7,203 bases of DNA, from positions 1-7,203 of the forward strand of contig CADBFL010000152.1 of NCBI GenBank assembly GCA_902793875.1, read 5' to 3'. The stretch comes from an uncultured Eubacteriales bacterium (GTDB lineage: Bacteria; Bacillota; Clostridia; Peptostreptococcales; Anaerovoracaceae). The translations under genes were made by a program, and so were the position numbers. Position 1 is the first letter of the stretch, and each line of letters begins with the position of its first letter. Below are positions 1 to 5,960 of the stretch, piece by piece. Below the pieces are notes generated by a model that saw only the letters and a program-made list of their open reading frames with translations, was not told where the DNA came from and ran no database searches.

Positions 1-275
1 ATCAGATTACCTTTGCCTTCAACAGTCAGGGTGTTACAACTCCACTTTCCCTCGGCGTTGATTCCATTATTAACAGTCAAGGTTTGGCCTTCGGCGATCG
101 TAAGGGTTGTATCTCCCAAGACTGTAACACCATTCTCTATCGTTGTTGTAGACTTGATGTCAACGTTACCTTCCCATAATACTTGGTCATCTGCAAACAC
201 CATCTGGCTCAGCACCGGCATCATCGTCAGCACTATTGCCAGACTGAATAGGATGCCTAATAATCTTTTCTTCAT
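1..275 (-). CDS. Secreted/surface protein, N-terminal part (3' end beyond window)
   Basis: An open frame starts at ATG 275 and runs off the left edge, giving 91 complete codons. The start is supported by AGGGAG at 285-290, nine bases upstream. Residues 1-28 form a classical signal peptide: MKKR, a hydrophobic core rich in Leu, Ile, Val and Met, and a VFA cleavage site before Asp-Asp (residues 29-30). The mature part alternates hydrophobic and Thr/Gly/Asn residues in short strands (TTTIENGVTV, TTLTIAEGQTLTV, NTLTVEGKGN). This is the texture of right-handed beta-helix or carbohydrate-binding surface repeats common in gut Clostridia, but no specific family can be named from 91 residues. The segment is visibly poorer in G+C than uvrC and uses TTA, CTA and ATA codons. 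It is preceded by its own possible promoter near 363-371 and appears monocistronic at its 5' end. Secretion is well supported; function is unknown. Confidence 0.8.
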   Translation of the reverse strand, partial: MKKRLLGILFSLAIVLTMMPVLSQMVFADDQVLWEGNVDIKSTTTIENGVTVLGDTTLTIAEGQTLTVNNGINAEGKWSCNTLTVEGKGNL

Positions 276-362
276 TACTCTTTTCTCCCTTTTGTATTTG
301 CGGCTGTTATGTCTTCCGCAAACATCTTGTCTATTTATTAATAAACATTAATCTACAGCATG

Positions 363-371
363 ATTCTACCA
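363..371 (-). promoter_or_regulatory. Possible extended -10 promoter for the secreted protein gene
   Basis: Read on the minus strand, TGG-TAGAAT has the form of an extended -10 element (TGn followed by five of six matches to TATAAT). No convincing -35 box lies 16-18 bases upstream. Transcription would start near 356, leaving a leader of about 80 bases. A perfect 12-base AT-only palindrome (TTTATTAATAAA, 334-345) lies just inside this leader and might be an operator, though AT-only palindromes arise easily by chance. Confidence 0.35.
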
Positions 372-425
372 CATAATCCCCTTCAGATTTCGGTTTTATA
401 CAAAAACAATTCAGCTATCACCCTG

Positions 426-477
426 ACGATTTGCCCTTCTCGCGGCTTACAAGTGAGAGGACTTTCGGACAAATCGT
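426..477. repeat. Inverted repeat, 11-bp arms, unknown role
   Basis: ACGATTTGCCC at 426-436 is complementary to GGACAAATCGT at 467-477, with one G.U-type position and a 30-base loop. It lies in the gene-free stretch between the tRNA terminator and the secreted protein, directly beside the second hairpin at 479-523. I recognise no known RNA family. It could be part of a structured RNA or of an intergenic repeat element. Confidence 0.45.
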
Positions 478-478
478 G

Positions 479-527
479 AGCGGTCCCCACCAGACCGATT
501 CAATCGGTCTGACCCAGTCCGCTTTTT
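479..527 (+). terminator. Terminator-like hairpin with T-run, orphan on the plus strand
   Basis: A perfect 10-bp inverted repeat (CAGACCGATT 491-500, AATCGGTCTG 502-511) sits inside an outer 5-bp stem (AGCGG 479-483 with CCGCT 519-523), separated by a symmetric 7/7 internal loop. On the plus strand the outer stem runs straight into TTTTT (523-527), as in a Rho-independent terminator. No plus-strand gene precedes it, so it would end only an unannotated transcript, possibly one that includes the inverted repeat at 426-477. On the minus strand there is no T-run. The structure is clear; the function is inferred. Confidence 0.4.
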
Positions 528-570
528 CGAGGCTCTTCTGGGCGAGTTTTCTCCTATCCCGCTCCACGCA

Positions 571-596
571 TAACAAAAGACAGGCTTTCGCCTGTC
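571..596 (-). terminator. Rho-independent terminator of the tRNA operon
   Basis: On the minus strand a perfect 7-bp stem (GACAGGC with GCCTGTC, bases 579-585 and 590-596) closes a GAAA tetraloop and is followed by TTTTGTTA. It starts seven bases after the encoded CCA of tRNA-Ala, the expected place for the end of the tRNA transcript. Confidence 0.9.
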
Positions 597-603
597 ATTG
601 TTT

Positions 604-679
604 TGGTGGAGCGTACGAGGCTCGAACTCGTGACCTCCTGACTGCCAGTCAGACGCGCTCCCAGCTGCGCTAACGCCCC
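604..679 (-). tRNA. tRNA-Ala (anticodon GGC)
   Basis: The 76-base gene folds as a cloverleaf. The 7-bp acceptor stem (GGGGCGT with ACGCTCC) carries the G3.U70 wobble pair that marks alanine tRNAs. The D arm is AGCGC...GCGC. The anticodon stem TCTGA/TCAGG closes loop CTGGCAG with anticodon GGC. The T arm has loop TTCGAGC, and the 3' CCA is encoded (604-606). It is the second gene of the tRNA operon, four bases after tRNA-Leu, and is followed directly by the terminator. Confidence 0.97.
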
Positions 680-683
680 GTAT

Positions 684-768
684 TGGTGCGGATGAAAGGA
701 TTCGAACCTTCACGATGTTACTCACACGGACCTGAACCGTGCGCGTCTGCCAATTCCGCCACATCCGC
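684..768 (-). tRNA. tRNA-Leu (anticodon CAG)
   Basis: An 85-base class II tRNA. The acceptor stem is GCGGATG with CATCCGC. The D region contains GGCGGAATTGGCAGACGCG, typical of leucine tRNAs. The anticodon stem CACGG/CCGTG closes loop TTCAGGT with anticodon CAG. A long variable arm follows, then T arm GAAGG-TTCGAAT-CCTTT and an encoded CCA (684-686). It is the first gene of the operon, with the promoter 35 bases upstream of its 5' end. The variable-arm stem looks weak (only outer pairs are clear). Confidence 0.97.
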
Positions 769-776
769 ATATCTGT

Positions 777-798
777 GGCGTGCCTTTTACGGCACGCC
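777..798 (-). other. 5' leader hairpin of the tRNA operon
   Basis: On the minus strand GGCGTGCC (798-791) and GGCACGCC (784-777) form a perfect 8-bp stem with loop GTAAAA. The start predicted from the -10 box falls at about 796, so the hairpin would form the extreme 5' end of the precursor tRNA transcript, eight bases before mature tRNA-Leu. No T-run follows on the minus strand, so it is not a terminator there. It may protect the precursor or present it to RNase P; that role is inferred. Confidence 0.6.
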
Positions 799-802
799 AT
801 GC

Positions 803-831
803 ATTATACACTATTAGATCGCTGTTGTCGA
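803..831 (-). promoter_or_regulatory. Promoter of the tRNA-Leu/tRNA-Ala operon
   Basis: On the minus strand TCGACA (826-831) and TATAAT (803-808) are 17 bases apart: five of six and six of six matches to the vegetative consensus at the ideal spacing. This is the strongest promoter in the window, fitting stable RNA genes. It begins only ten bases past the DUF1292 stop codon, so read-through from that gene into the tRNAs is also possible. Confidence 0.85.
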
Positions 832-840
832 GAATAAGTT

Positions 841-1128
841 TTATTCTTCGTCCATATCTGCCATGATGGCGTCGAATTCCTTTGCAGCAGCGTCGAATTC
901 CTCTTCGCTCTCGATCTCGAGGATCTCGAATTCGTCGTCATTGATCTGCTTATATCCGTAGATATACACATCGTCCGTTCCGTCATCCGGCGCGAGCGCG
1001 ATGTACTCCTTGTCGCCAAGCTCGAATGTTCCCATCACATAGCAGTCAACTGCTGTGTCGTCGTCAAATTCCAGAGTGATGATATCTTCCTCTTCATCGA
1101 CGTTTACGTTCTTGATGTCTTCTGCCAT
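841..1128 (-). CDS. DUF1292 family small acidic protein (YrzB-like)
   Basis: The 95-residue product matches the DUF1292 family (Bacillus subtilis YrzB type), whose function is unknown. Family hallmarks seen here are the opening DIITLEFDDD, the central TFELGDKEYIALAPDD, then DDVYIYGYKQ and the closing acidic EILEIESEEEFD. It is very acidic, about 35 Asp/Glu against four Lys, with no signal peptide or membrane segment, so it should be cytoplasmic. The start is fixed by AAGGAG at 1138-1143, nine bases upstream of ATG. It lies 51 bases after uvrC in the same direction and has its own candidate promoter (1161-1190). No terminator separates it from the tRNA operon; the small AT hairpin overlapping its stop codon lacks a T-run. 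The family call is firm; the role is not known. Confidence 0.92.
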   Translation of the reverse strand: MAEDIKNVNVDEEEDIITLEFDDDTAVDCYVMGTFELGDKEYIALAPDDGTDDVYIYGYKQINDDEFEILEIESEEEFDAAAKEFDAIMADMDEE

Positions 1129-1160
1129 AAAGCAAATCTCCTTTCCTGAAATGCTTCTTT

Positions 1161-1190
1161 AATATAACACGGAAGGCCGTCATTTATCAA
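1161..1190 (-). promoter_or_regulatory. Candidate promoter of the DUF1292 gene, overlapping the uvrC 3' end
   Basis: On the minus strand TTGATA (1185-1190) and TATATT (1161-1166) are 18 bases apart. TGT directly before TATATT makes an extended -10 element. The -35 box lies within the last codons of uvrC and its spacer covers the uvrC stop. A start near 1154 would give a leader of about 26 bases containing the AAGGAG site. Confidence 0.6.
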
Positions 1191-2993
1191 GGATGCCGTC
1201 ACCGGCCGCAAAGAATTCGAGAACGTTCTCCGCTACCTTCGGGGTCAGGCCTCCTGTCTCCGTCAGTTCTTCGTATGTCGCTTCCTTTATCGCCTTCATG
1301 CTTCCGAACCTCTGAAGAAGCTCTGCTCTTCTCTTCGGTCCTATGCCCGGGATATCCTCAAGAGCGGACTTTATCATCTTCTTTCCCTTGACGCCCGACA
1401 TGTAGGTGATCGCGAAACGGTGGACCTCCTCCTGTATCATGCCGCAGTAGCTGAACAGAAGCCTGTTGTCCCTGAGATCTATCTCGTGTCCGTCCTCGAA
1501 CACCACGGCTCTCGTGCGGTGGGAATCGTCCTTGGCAAGCCCAACCACCGGTATCGCTATCCTGAAAGCGTCGAGCACCTCCTTCACGGCATGGACCTGT
1601 CCGAGGCCTCCGTCGATGAACATGATGTCAGGGTAGGTGCTGAAGCCCTCGTCGCCCTTCCTGGCGCGCTTCAGCCTCCTGTACATGACCTCGCGCAGGC
1701 TGCCGTAGTCATCCCCTTCGGCTGTCTTCACCTTGAATTTCCGGTAATCGTTCTTTACCGGTTTTCTGCCCTCGTATACGACCATGCCGCCGACCGTATC
1801 GAGGCCGTTGAAGTTGGATATGTCGTAGGCTTCCACCCTGTATTCCCTGTCATCGTCTTCGGCTATGAGTATGGGGGCGTTCCCGCTTATCCGCGATGCG
1901 TATTCTATAAGGCCCGCGATCTCTTTCTTCAGAGCTTCCCTTCTCTCGGCCTCGCGGTCCGCTTTCTCATCGAGCGTGCCGGCGAGTTTGACGGAATCAT
2001 CCAGGGCCAGCCTCAGAAGGGCCTTCTTCTCTCCTCTTTCGGGCACGGCTATCCTGGTCTTGTGCATAACATCGGAGCCTCCCTCGGCATTTCCGGCGTT
2101 GATGCTCTCGAGGAAGCCTTCGAGGAGTTCTTCATCCTCTATATGAAACGGAAGGAGTATCTCGCGCGGAAGGACCGAAAGCTCCGGATAATGCTGCTTT
2201 ATGAAGGATGATATGACATCCTTTTCGCCGCCCGCATGCTCTCCCATGAGATATGTGATCTCGCGGCCGGTCATCCTGCCGTCCCTCACCTTGTACTGGG
2301 CGACGACAGTGGTCCTGCTACCGGTGACAGGCACGAGGATGTCCGCGTCCCTGTCTCTGATGACCGTCGCCCTCTGAGTCTCCCCGAGGGACTTCATGGA
2401 ATTCATGTAGTCTCTGTATCTGGCCGCGTCCTCGTATCTCATCTCTTCGGACGCCTGCTCCATCTTCGCCCGGACCTTCGCCATTGCGGCGCGGTCTCTG
2501 CCGCTCAGTATCTCCGTGACTTCTTCGACATCCTCCATGTACGAGTCATGATCGGCCTCGCCCACGCAGATGCCCGGGCACTTGCCGATGAAATAGTTGA
2601 GGCAGGGTCTTACTCCCTTTCTGAATTCCTGCTGCCTGCACTTTTTGAAGACATACATCTCGTCTATCATGGAGAGCATGCGCTTCACGGCGCCGCCGTC
2701 CGAGTACGGTCCGAAGTACCGGTTGCCGTCGCGCAGAAGACGCCTCGTGCTGAATCCAGAAGGAGAGCCTCCATCTCCGTCGCGCAGCTTATGTATTCAA
2801 ACTCCGCTATGTTGGAGACCATGGCCCTCACCTTGGGATCCGCCTGTGAAGTCTTTCTGAAGTAGCTCCTGACGCGGTTTCTGAGATTGACCGCCTTGCC
2901 CACGTAGATCACTTCACCGAGGCTGTCCTTGTGCATGTATACGCCCGGAGTAGTCGGGAGTTTTTTGAGTTCATCCTCTATAACGAACATCAT
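1180..2993 (-). pseudogene. uvrC: UvrC, excinuclease ABC subunit C, disrupted by a frame-shifting internal deletion
   Basis: UvrC makes both incisions around DNA lesions in nucleotide excision repair. The N-terminal frame (2993 to stop at 2685) has the GIY-YIG start: GVY (17-19), YVG (30-32), R40 and E75. After L79/D80 it turns into unrelated sequence. The family sequence resumes in another frame at 2757 with GFSTRR and YFGPYS and continues to TGA at 1180. It holds four Fe-S-type cysteines spaced C-x11-C-x7-C-x3-C as in E. coli UvrC, a UVR helix pair, the RNase H-like nuclease (Asp of AYDISN, Asp of FIDGG, His of EVHRF) and a C-terminal helix-hairpin-helix. Compared with B. subtilis UvrC recalled from memory, about 34 residues are missing at the junction, including the conserved Asn of the KYN motif. 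ATG 2993 overlaps the upstream stop (ATGA), so translation is probably coupled. It may be a true pseudogene or an assembly fault; the good conservation elsewhere suggests a recent event. Confidence 0.88.
2754..2760 (-). other. Deletion/frameshift junction in uvrC
   Basis: The N-terminal frame reads ...EALLL up to CTG at 2759-2757; the C-terminal frame reads GGA-TTC-AGC (GFS) from 2757. Two bases separate the last N-frame codon (CTG) and the first C-frame TTC, so the missing piece is 3n+1 bases, roughly 100 or 103. There is no homopolymer at the junction that would suggest a simple one-base read error. Confidence 0.75.
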
Positions 2994-4678
2994 TTGCCGC
3001 TGTCTTTTTCTTCTCCTTTGAGAATGTCGTTCATGTTTTCCCTGCGAATGTCCGTGGCGCGCGGCGGCAGAGGCTCATAGCCGTATCCGGTCCAGTTGCG
3101 CCTCCTCCTGTCCTCATCCATCTCGATCTGCTTCTGAGCTATCTCCCTGACTCTGGCTCTGTGCATGGCTTTGGCCCGCTTCACCCGGCGCCTCCTGACA
3201 TACAGCACTCTCAGCAGGAACGCCAGGATGAGTATGATCAGCAGGCTGATGATCACAGTCGCCAGATTCGATATATACCACTGTGACGGCGGCCAGCCTC
3301 TGGCCACGGCCCTGTCCGTCACCAGATCGACAGTTCCCTTCAGTTCGTCGGCTACATATACCCTGAACTCTCCTACCTTCTCGCCTTCTCTGAGCGGAGC
3401 TTCCAGATTGTCGAGCATGACCGTCTCCGTGCGTATCAGCTTGTCGCTCCCTTCAGGAGGAACATACGCATAGCCCTTTGTCTCGGTATATCCGGCGACC
3501 CTGATCCGGGCGCCTCCCCTGACCCTTGCGGTCCCCATCCTCTTGCCTGCCTTGACAATGGTGTTCTTTTCGACGTGGGCATCCCCGTATTCGAGCATTC
3601 CCTTTGCTTCGGCCGCATAAAGGGCGGGATCCGAATCCATTAGAACGGCGATCATCTGCATGCCGTCCTTCATCGATACGGCAGCGAACTGCACGGACGT
3701 CGAAGGTTCATCGAGCATGCCTTTGATGCCGCCCCTGCTGTATTTATATATCTCGCCTGCCTTGCCCGCTATCAGCGGATTCGAGGAGGCGATCTCTATC
3801 TCTCTTTCTTTTTCTTTTGTCGACGGCCTCACGATGACGCTCTTCTTTTTCAGGAGGTCCTTGATCTTCTGGTATCTCATCGCGGCCTGCGTTATGATCG
3901 CGCAGTCCTTCGCCGTCGAATACTGCATGGTCTCGTACTCCCCGGACGGATTGATGAACTGAGTGTCCATGATGTCAAGCTCCATGCACTTGGAATTCAT
4001 CTCGTTGATGAATATATCTCTCGAAGAGGCGCTGTATTCGGCAAGAGCTTCCGCTGCCTGAGCGTCCCCTCCGACAAGCATCGCGCTCAGAAGATCTCCC
4101 ACCGTCACCGTCTCTCCCTCCTTGAAGAGAGTGCCGTACTCTGCGAGCTCCGGAGATATGTCCACGGTATTTTTGAGTTCGGCATCGTTATACATGTTGT
4201 CGATGACGACCATGGCAGTCATAAGAAGCGTGATGCTTCCCGGCTGCATCTTTCTGTCCGGGTGCCCGCCCTTCACGATCTGGCTCGTGGATCCGGACAT
4301 GATGATCCATGAGGACGAGCTGATCTCCGGCAGTGTCCCGGCCGGCACGTTCCGGATTTTCTGTTCTTTTTCCTTCTGTTCTTTTATTTTCTGTTCTTTT
4401 GCTTTCTGTTCTTTTATTTTCTGTTCTTTTGCCTTCTGTTCTTCTGTCTTCTTTTCTTCCGTCTTCTGATCCTTTGCCGCCTTTTCCTGATCGGTCTGCT
4501 CTTTCTGGGTCTCCTCCTGCGCAGGCTTCTCCTGATCGGTCTGCTCTTTCTGAGTCTCCTCCTGCGCCGGCTGCTGTGTCTGCTCTTCTTCTACGGCAAA
4601 CACAAACGGCGCACTATAACTGATGGCGGTCACCAGTATCAGCATCAGCGATATGATGGCCGCCATCAGTTTCTTCAT
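2990..4678 (-). CDS. PBP5-like (S11 peptidase family) membrane protein lacking the catalytic motifs
   Basis: From ATG 4678 the product has 562 residues. An upstream GTG at 4705 would add nine, but neither start has a good ribosome site; ATG is chosen because the signal peptide (MKKLMAAIIS, then VFA before VEEE) begins there. Numbering from 4705: signal 10-37, a Glu/Gln/Lys repeat linker 38-118, an S11 D-Ala-D-Ala carboxypeptidase-like domain about 125-375, a PBP5 C-terminal-like beta domain about 378-465, a transmembrane helix 480-500, and a basic 70-residue cytoplasmic tail starting RRRRVKR. The S11 assignment rests on TLFKEGETVTVGDLLSAML, FINPSG and MIAVLMDS. The three active-site motifs are altered: S157-I-T-L160 for SxxK, G212-G-D214 for SxN, K328-G-M330 for KTG. 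Carboxypeptidase activity is therefore unlikely; a scaffolding or peptidoglycan-sensing role is a guess. It follows serC and overlaps uvrC by four bases. Confidence 0.85.
   Translation of the reverse strand: MKKLMAAIISLMLILVTAISYSAPFVFAVEEEQTQQPAQEETQKEQTDQEKPAQEETQKEQTDQEKAAKDQKTEEKKTEEQKAKEQKIKEQKAKEQKIKEQKEKEQKIRNVPAGTLPEISSSSWIIMSGSTSQIVKGGHPDRKMQPGSITLLMTAMVVIDNMYNDAELKNTVDISPELAEYGTLFKEGETVTVGDLLSAMLVGGDAQAAEALAEYSASSRDIFINEMNSKCMELDIMDTQFINPSGEYETMQYSTAKDCAIITQAAMRYQKIKDLLKKKSVIVRPSTKEKEREIEIASSNPLIAGKAGEIYKYSRGGIKGMLDEPSTSVQFAAVSMKDGMQMIAVLMDSDPALYAAEAKGMLEYGDAHVEKNTIVKAGKRMGTARVRGGARIRVAGYTETKGYAYVPPEGSDKLIRTETVMLDNLEAPLREGEKVGEFRVYVADELKGTVDLVTDRAVARGWPPSQWYISNLATVIISLLIILILAFLLRVLYVRRRRVKRAKAMHRARVREIAQKQIEMDEDRRRRNWTGYGYEPLPPRATDIRRENMNDILKGEEKDSGK
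4361..4450. repeat. 15-bp tandem repeat, six copies, in the linker of the PBP5-like gene
   Basis: The unit ctgttctttt plus five variable bases occurs five times in perfect register (4361, 4376, 4391, 4406, 4421) and once degenerate (4436). It encodes alternating KEQKI/KEQKA pentapeptides on the minus strand. The A/I alternation makes a 30-bp higher-order unit. It is probably an extended or coiled-coil spacer and prone to copy-number change. Confidence 0.85.
4481..4570. repeat. 45-bp direct tandem repeat, two copies, in the same linker
   Basis: Bases 4481-4525 and 4526-4570 differ at only three of 45 positions. Each encodes PAQEETQKEQTDQEK (the downstream copy starts AAK after it). The near identity shows a recent in-frame duplication just after the signal peptide of the PBP5-like protein. 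Confidence 0.85.
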
Positions 4679-4720
4679 TCCTGTTGTGTTGCTGTTTCTC
4701 AACACTTCTTTACTGCTTTG

Positions 4721-5815
4721 CTACTTTGCGTTCTCTGCTTCGAATTCCTTCATGTAAGCGATCAGAGCGTCCACGCCTTCCTCAGGGAATGCGTTGTATA
4801 CAGAAGCTCTCATTCCGCCTGCGTTTCTGTGGCCCTTGAGGTTGATCATGCCTCTTTCCTTCGCTCCTGCGATGAACTTCTTGTCGAGTTCGGCATCGCC
4901 TGTTACGAAGGTGATGTTCATGAGGGATCTGTCTTCCTTGGCTACCGTCGGCTTGAAGAGCTTCGACGAATCGAGATAATCGTAGAGCTTCTGAGCCTTG
5001 CGGACATCCTTCTCGTGCATGGCCTTTACTCCGCCGTTCTCAAGCAGATACTTGAATACTTCGCCTGCGACATAGATGGCGTAGCAAGGAGGAGTGTTGT
5101 ACATCGAACCCTTCTCGGCATGCGTCTTGTAGTCGAGATAGATCGGTGTTCCTTCCGGAGCATGGCCTACGAGGTCCTTTCTGACGATGACGATGGTCAC
5201 GCCTGCAGGAGCGACGTTCTTCTGAGCGCCTGCATAGATGAGGCCGAACTTTGTGACGTCGATCTCCTCGGAGAGGATGCAGGACGACATGTCGGCTACG
5301 AGCAGGTGGTCGCCGAAGTCAGGGATCTCATTGTAGTGAGTTCCGAATACTGTATTGTTGTAGCAGATATATACATAGTCTACATCGTCTCTGATGTCTT
5401 CCTTTGTTACCTTAGGAATATATGTATACACGGACTCCTCGGACGAAGCTACGCAACGCGCATCGCCGAACTTCCTGGCCTCTTCCCAGGCCTTCTTGCC
5501 CCACTGGCCTGCGACGATGTAGTCAGCCTTGTGGCTTCCCGTCATCAGGTTGATAGGGACCATCGAGAACTGCAGTGTGCCGCCGCCCTGAAGGAAGAGC
5601 ACATAGTAGTCGTCAGGAATGTTCATCAGCTTGCGCAGATTAGCCTCTGCATCGTCGATGATCTTCTGATACTCAGGGGATCTGTGGCTCATCTCCATTA
5701 CGGACTCGCCTGTTCCCTCGTAGTTGAGCATCTCGGCAGCGCACTTTCTGAGCACAGGCTCAGGAAGGACCGAAGGACCTGCAGAGAAATTATATACGCG
5801 ATATTCGTCACCCAT
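4721..5815 (-). CDS. serC: Phosphoserine aminotransferase
   Basis: SerC transfers an amino group from glutamate to 3-phosphohydroxypyruvate, giving phosphoserine, the second step of serine synthesis; it needs pyridoxal phosphate and is cytoplasmic. The 364-residue product has the expected length for this class V aminotransferase. Visible marks are VYNFSAGPSVLP at the start, MEMSHRSPEY, LFLQGGGTLQF, the aspartate of VADMSS, and YAGAQKN with the cofactor-binding lysine at residue 199. ATG 5815 is chosen over an in-frame ATG at 5833 because GGAGG (5825-5829) sits nine bases before 5815 and overlaps the alternative start, and because family members begin close to the YNFSAGPS motif. It is the first gene of an apparent operon with the PBP5-like protein and uvrC, 42 bases before the former. 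It is divergent from serA, which makes its substrate. Confidence 0.97.
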   Translation of the reverse strand: MGDEYRVYNFSAGPSVLPEPVLRKCAAEMLNYEGTGESVMEMSHRSPEYQKIIDDAEANLRKLMNIPDDYYVLFLQGGGTLQFSMVPINLMTGSHKADYIVAGQWGKKAWEEARKFGDARCVASSEESVYTYIPKVTKEDIRDDVDYVYICYNNTVFGTHYNEIPDFGDHLLVADMSSCILSEEIDVTKFGLIYAGAQKNVAPAGVTIVIVRKDLVGHAPEGTPIYLDYKTHAEKGSMYNTPPCYAIYVAGEVFKYLLENGGVKAMHEKDVRKAQKLYDYLDSSKLFKPTVAKEDRSLMNITFVTGDAELDKKFIAGAKERGMINLKGHRNAGGMRASVYNAFPEEGVDALIAYMKEFEAENAK

Positions 5816-5824
5816 TGGTCTGTA

Positions 5825-5829
5825 CCTCC
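5825..5829 (-). promoter_or_regulatory. Ribosome binding site that fixes the serC start
   Basis: GGAGG on the minus strand, nine bases before ATG 5815. It is directly preceded by the palindrome at 5830-5841, so pairing within that palindrome could affect access to the site. Confidence 0.85.
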
Positions 5830-5841
5830 GCATAATTATGC
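5830..5841. repeat. Perfect 12-bp palindrome beside the serC ribosome binding site
   Basis: GCATAATTATGC is a perfect palindrome ending one base from the GGAGG of serC. It could be a repressor operator in the leader or a weak local hairpin. No known regulator motif is recognised. Confidence 0.4.
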
Positions 5842-5870
5842 ATTTTGTATTATGTAAAAATTAAGTTTTT

Positions 5871-5887
5871 CAGGGACCCTGTCCCTG
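5871..5887 (-). other. Hairpin at the predicted 5' end of the serC mRNA
   Basis: CAGGGAC and GTCCCTG form a perfect 7-bp stem around a three-base loop. The start predicted from the -10 box (about 5888) would place it at the very 5' end of the transcript. On the minus strand the stem is followed by AAAAAC, so it is not a terminator. A stabilising role is inferred. Confidence 0.5.
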
Positions 5888-5894
5888 CGCATAT

Positions 5895-5923
5895 AGTATA
5901 CTTCAACGCTACCCTTTTATCAA
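5895..5923 (-). promoter_or_regulatory. Promoter of serC and probably of the serC-PBP5-like-uvrC operon
   Basis: On the minus strand TTGATA (5918-5923) and TATACT (5895-5900) are 17 bases apart, each matching five of six consensus bases. The leader to ATG 5815 would be about 73 bases. No other clear promoter is seen before the PBP5-like gene or uvrC. Confidence 0.75.
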
Positions 5924-5930
5924 TCAGAGC

Positions 5931-5960
5931 GAGTCAAAAGTGACTGTTCTTTTTGAGTCA
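5931..5960. repeat. GAGTCA / TGACT / GAGTCA half-sites between the divergent ser promoters
   Basis: GAGTCA occurs at 5931-5936 and 5955-5960 (24 bases apart) with inverted TGACT at 5941-5945. The cluster lies just upstream of the serC -35 box and about 45 bases upstream of the serA -35 box, where a shared regulator of both genes could bind. No named regulator is recognised, and short repeats can occur by chance. Confidence 0.35.

Noticed and set aside
431..800. Open frames on both strands across the tRNA genes
   Set aside because: They translate tRNA sequence, a common source of spurious proteins.
832..846. Small hairpin GAATAA/TTATTC at the DUF1292 stop as a terminator
   Set aside because: The stem is six mostly AT pairs with no following T-run on the minus strand, and it abuts the tRNA promoter.
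2685..2688. GTGA overlap where the N-terminal uvrC fragment stops and a GTG in the other frame could restart
   Set aside because: No ribosome binding site precedes the GTG, and the UvrC-like sequence (GFSTRR to YFGPYS) begins well upstream of it, so this is a by-product of the frameshift, not designed coupling.
1420..2865. Long plus-strand open frames opposite uvrC (1420-2211 and 2236-2865)
   Set aside because: They are antisense shadows of a G+C-rich coding region. uvrC has clear family motifs on the minus strand, while the shadows show no recognisable domain.
4718..5857. 379-codon plus-strand open frame opposite serC
   Set aside because: It mirrors serC codon for codon; serC is unmistakable, and the shadow product has no coherent domain.
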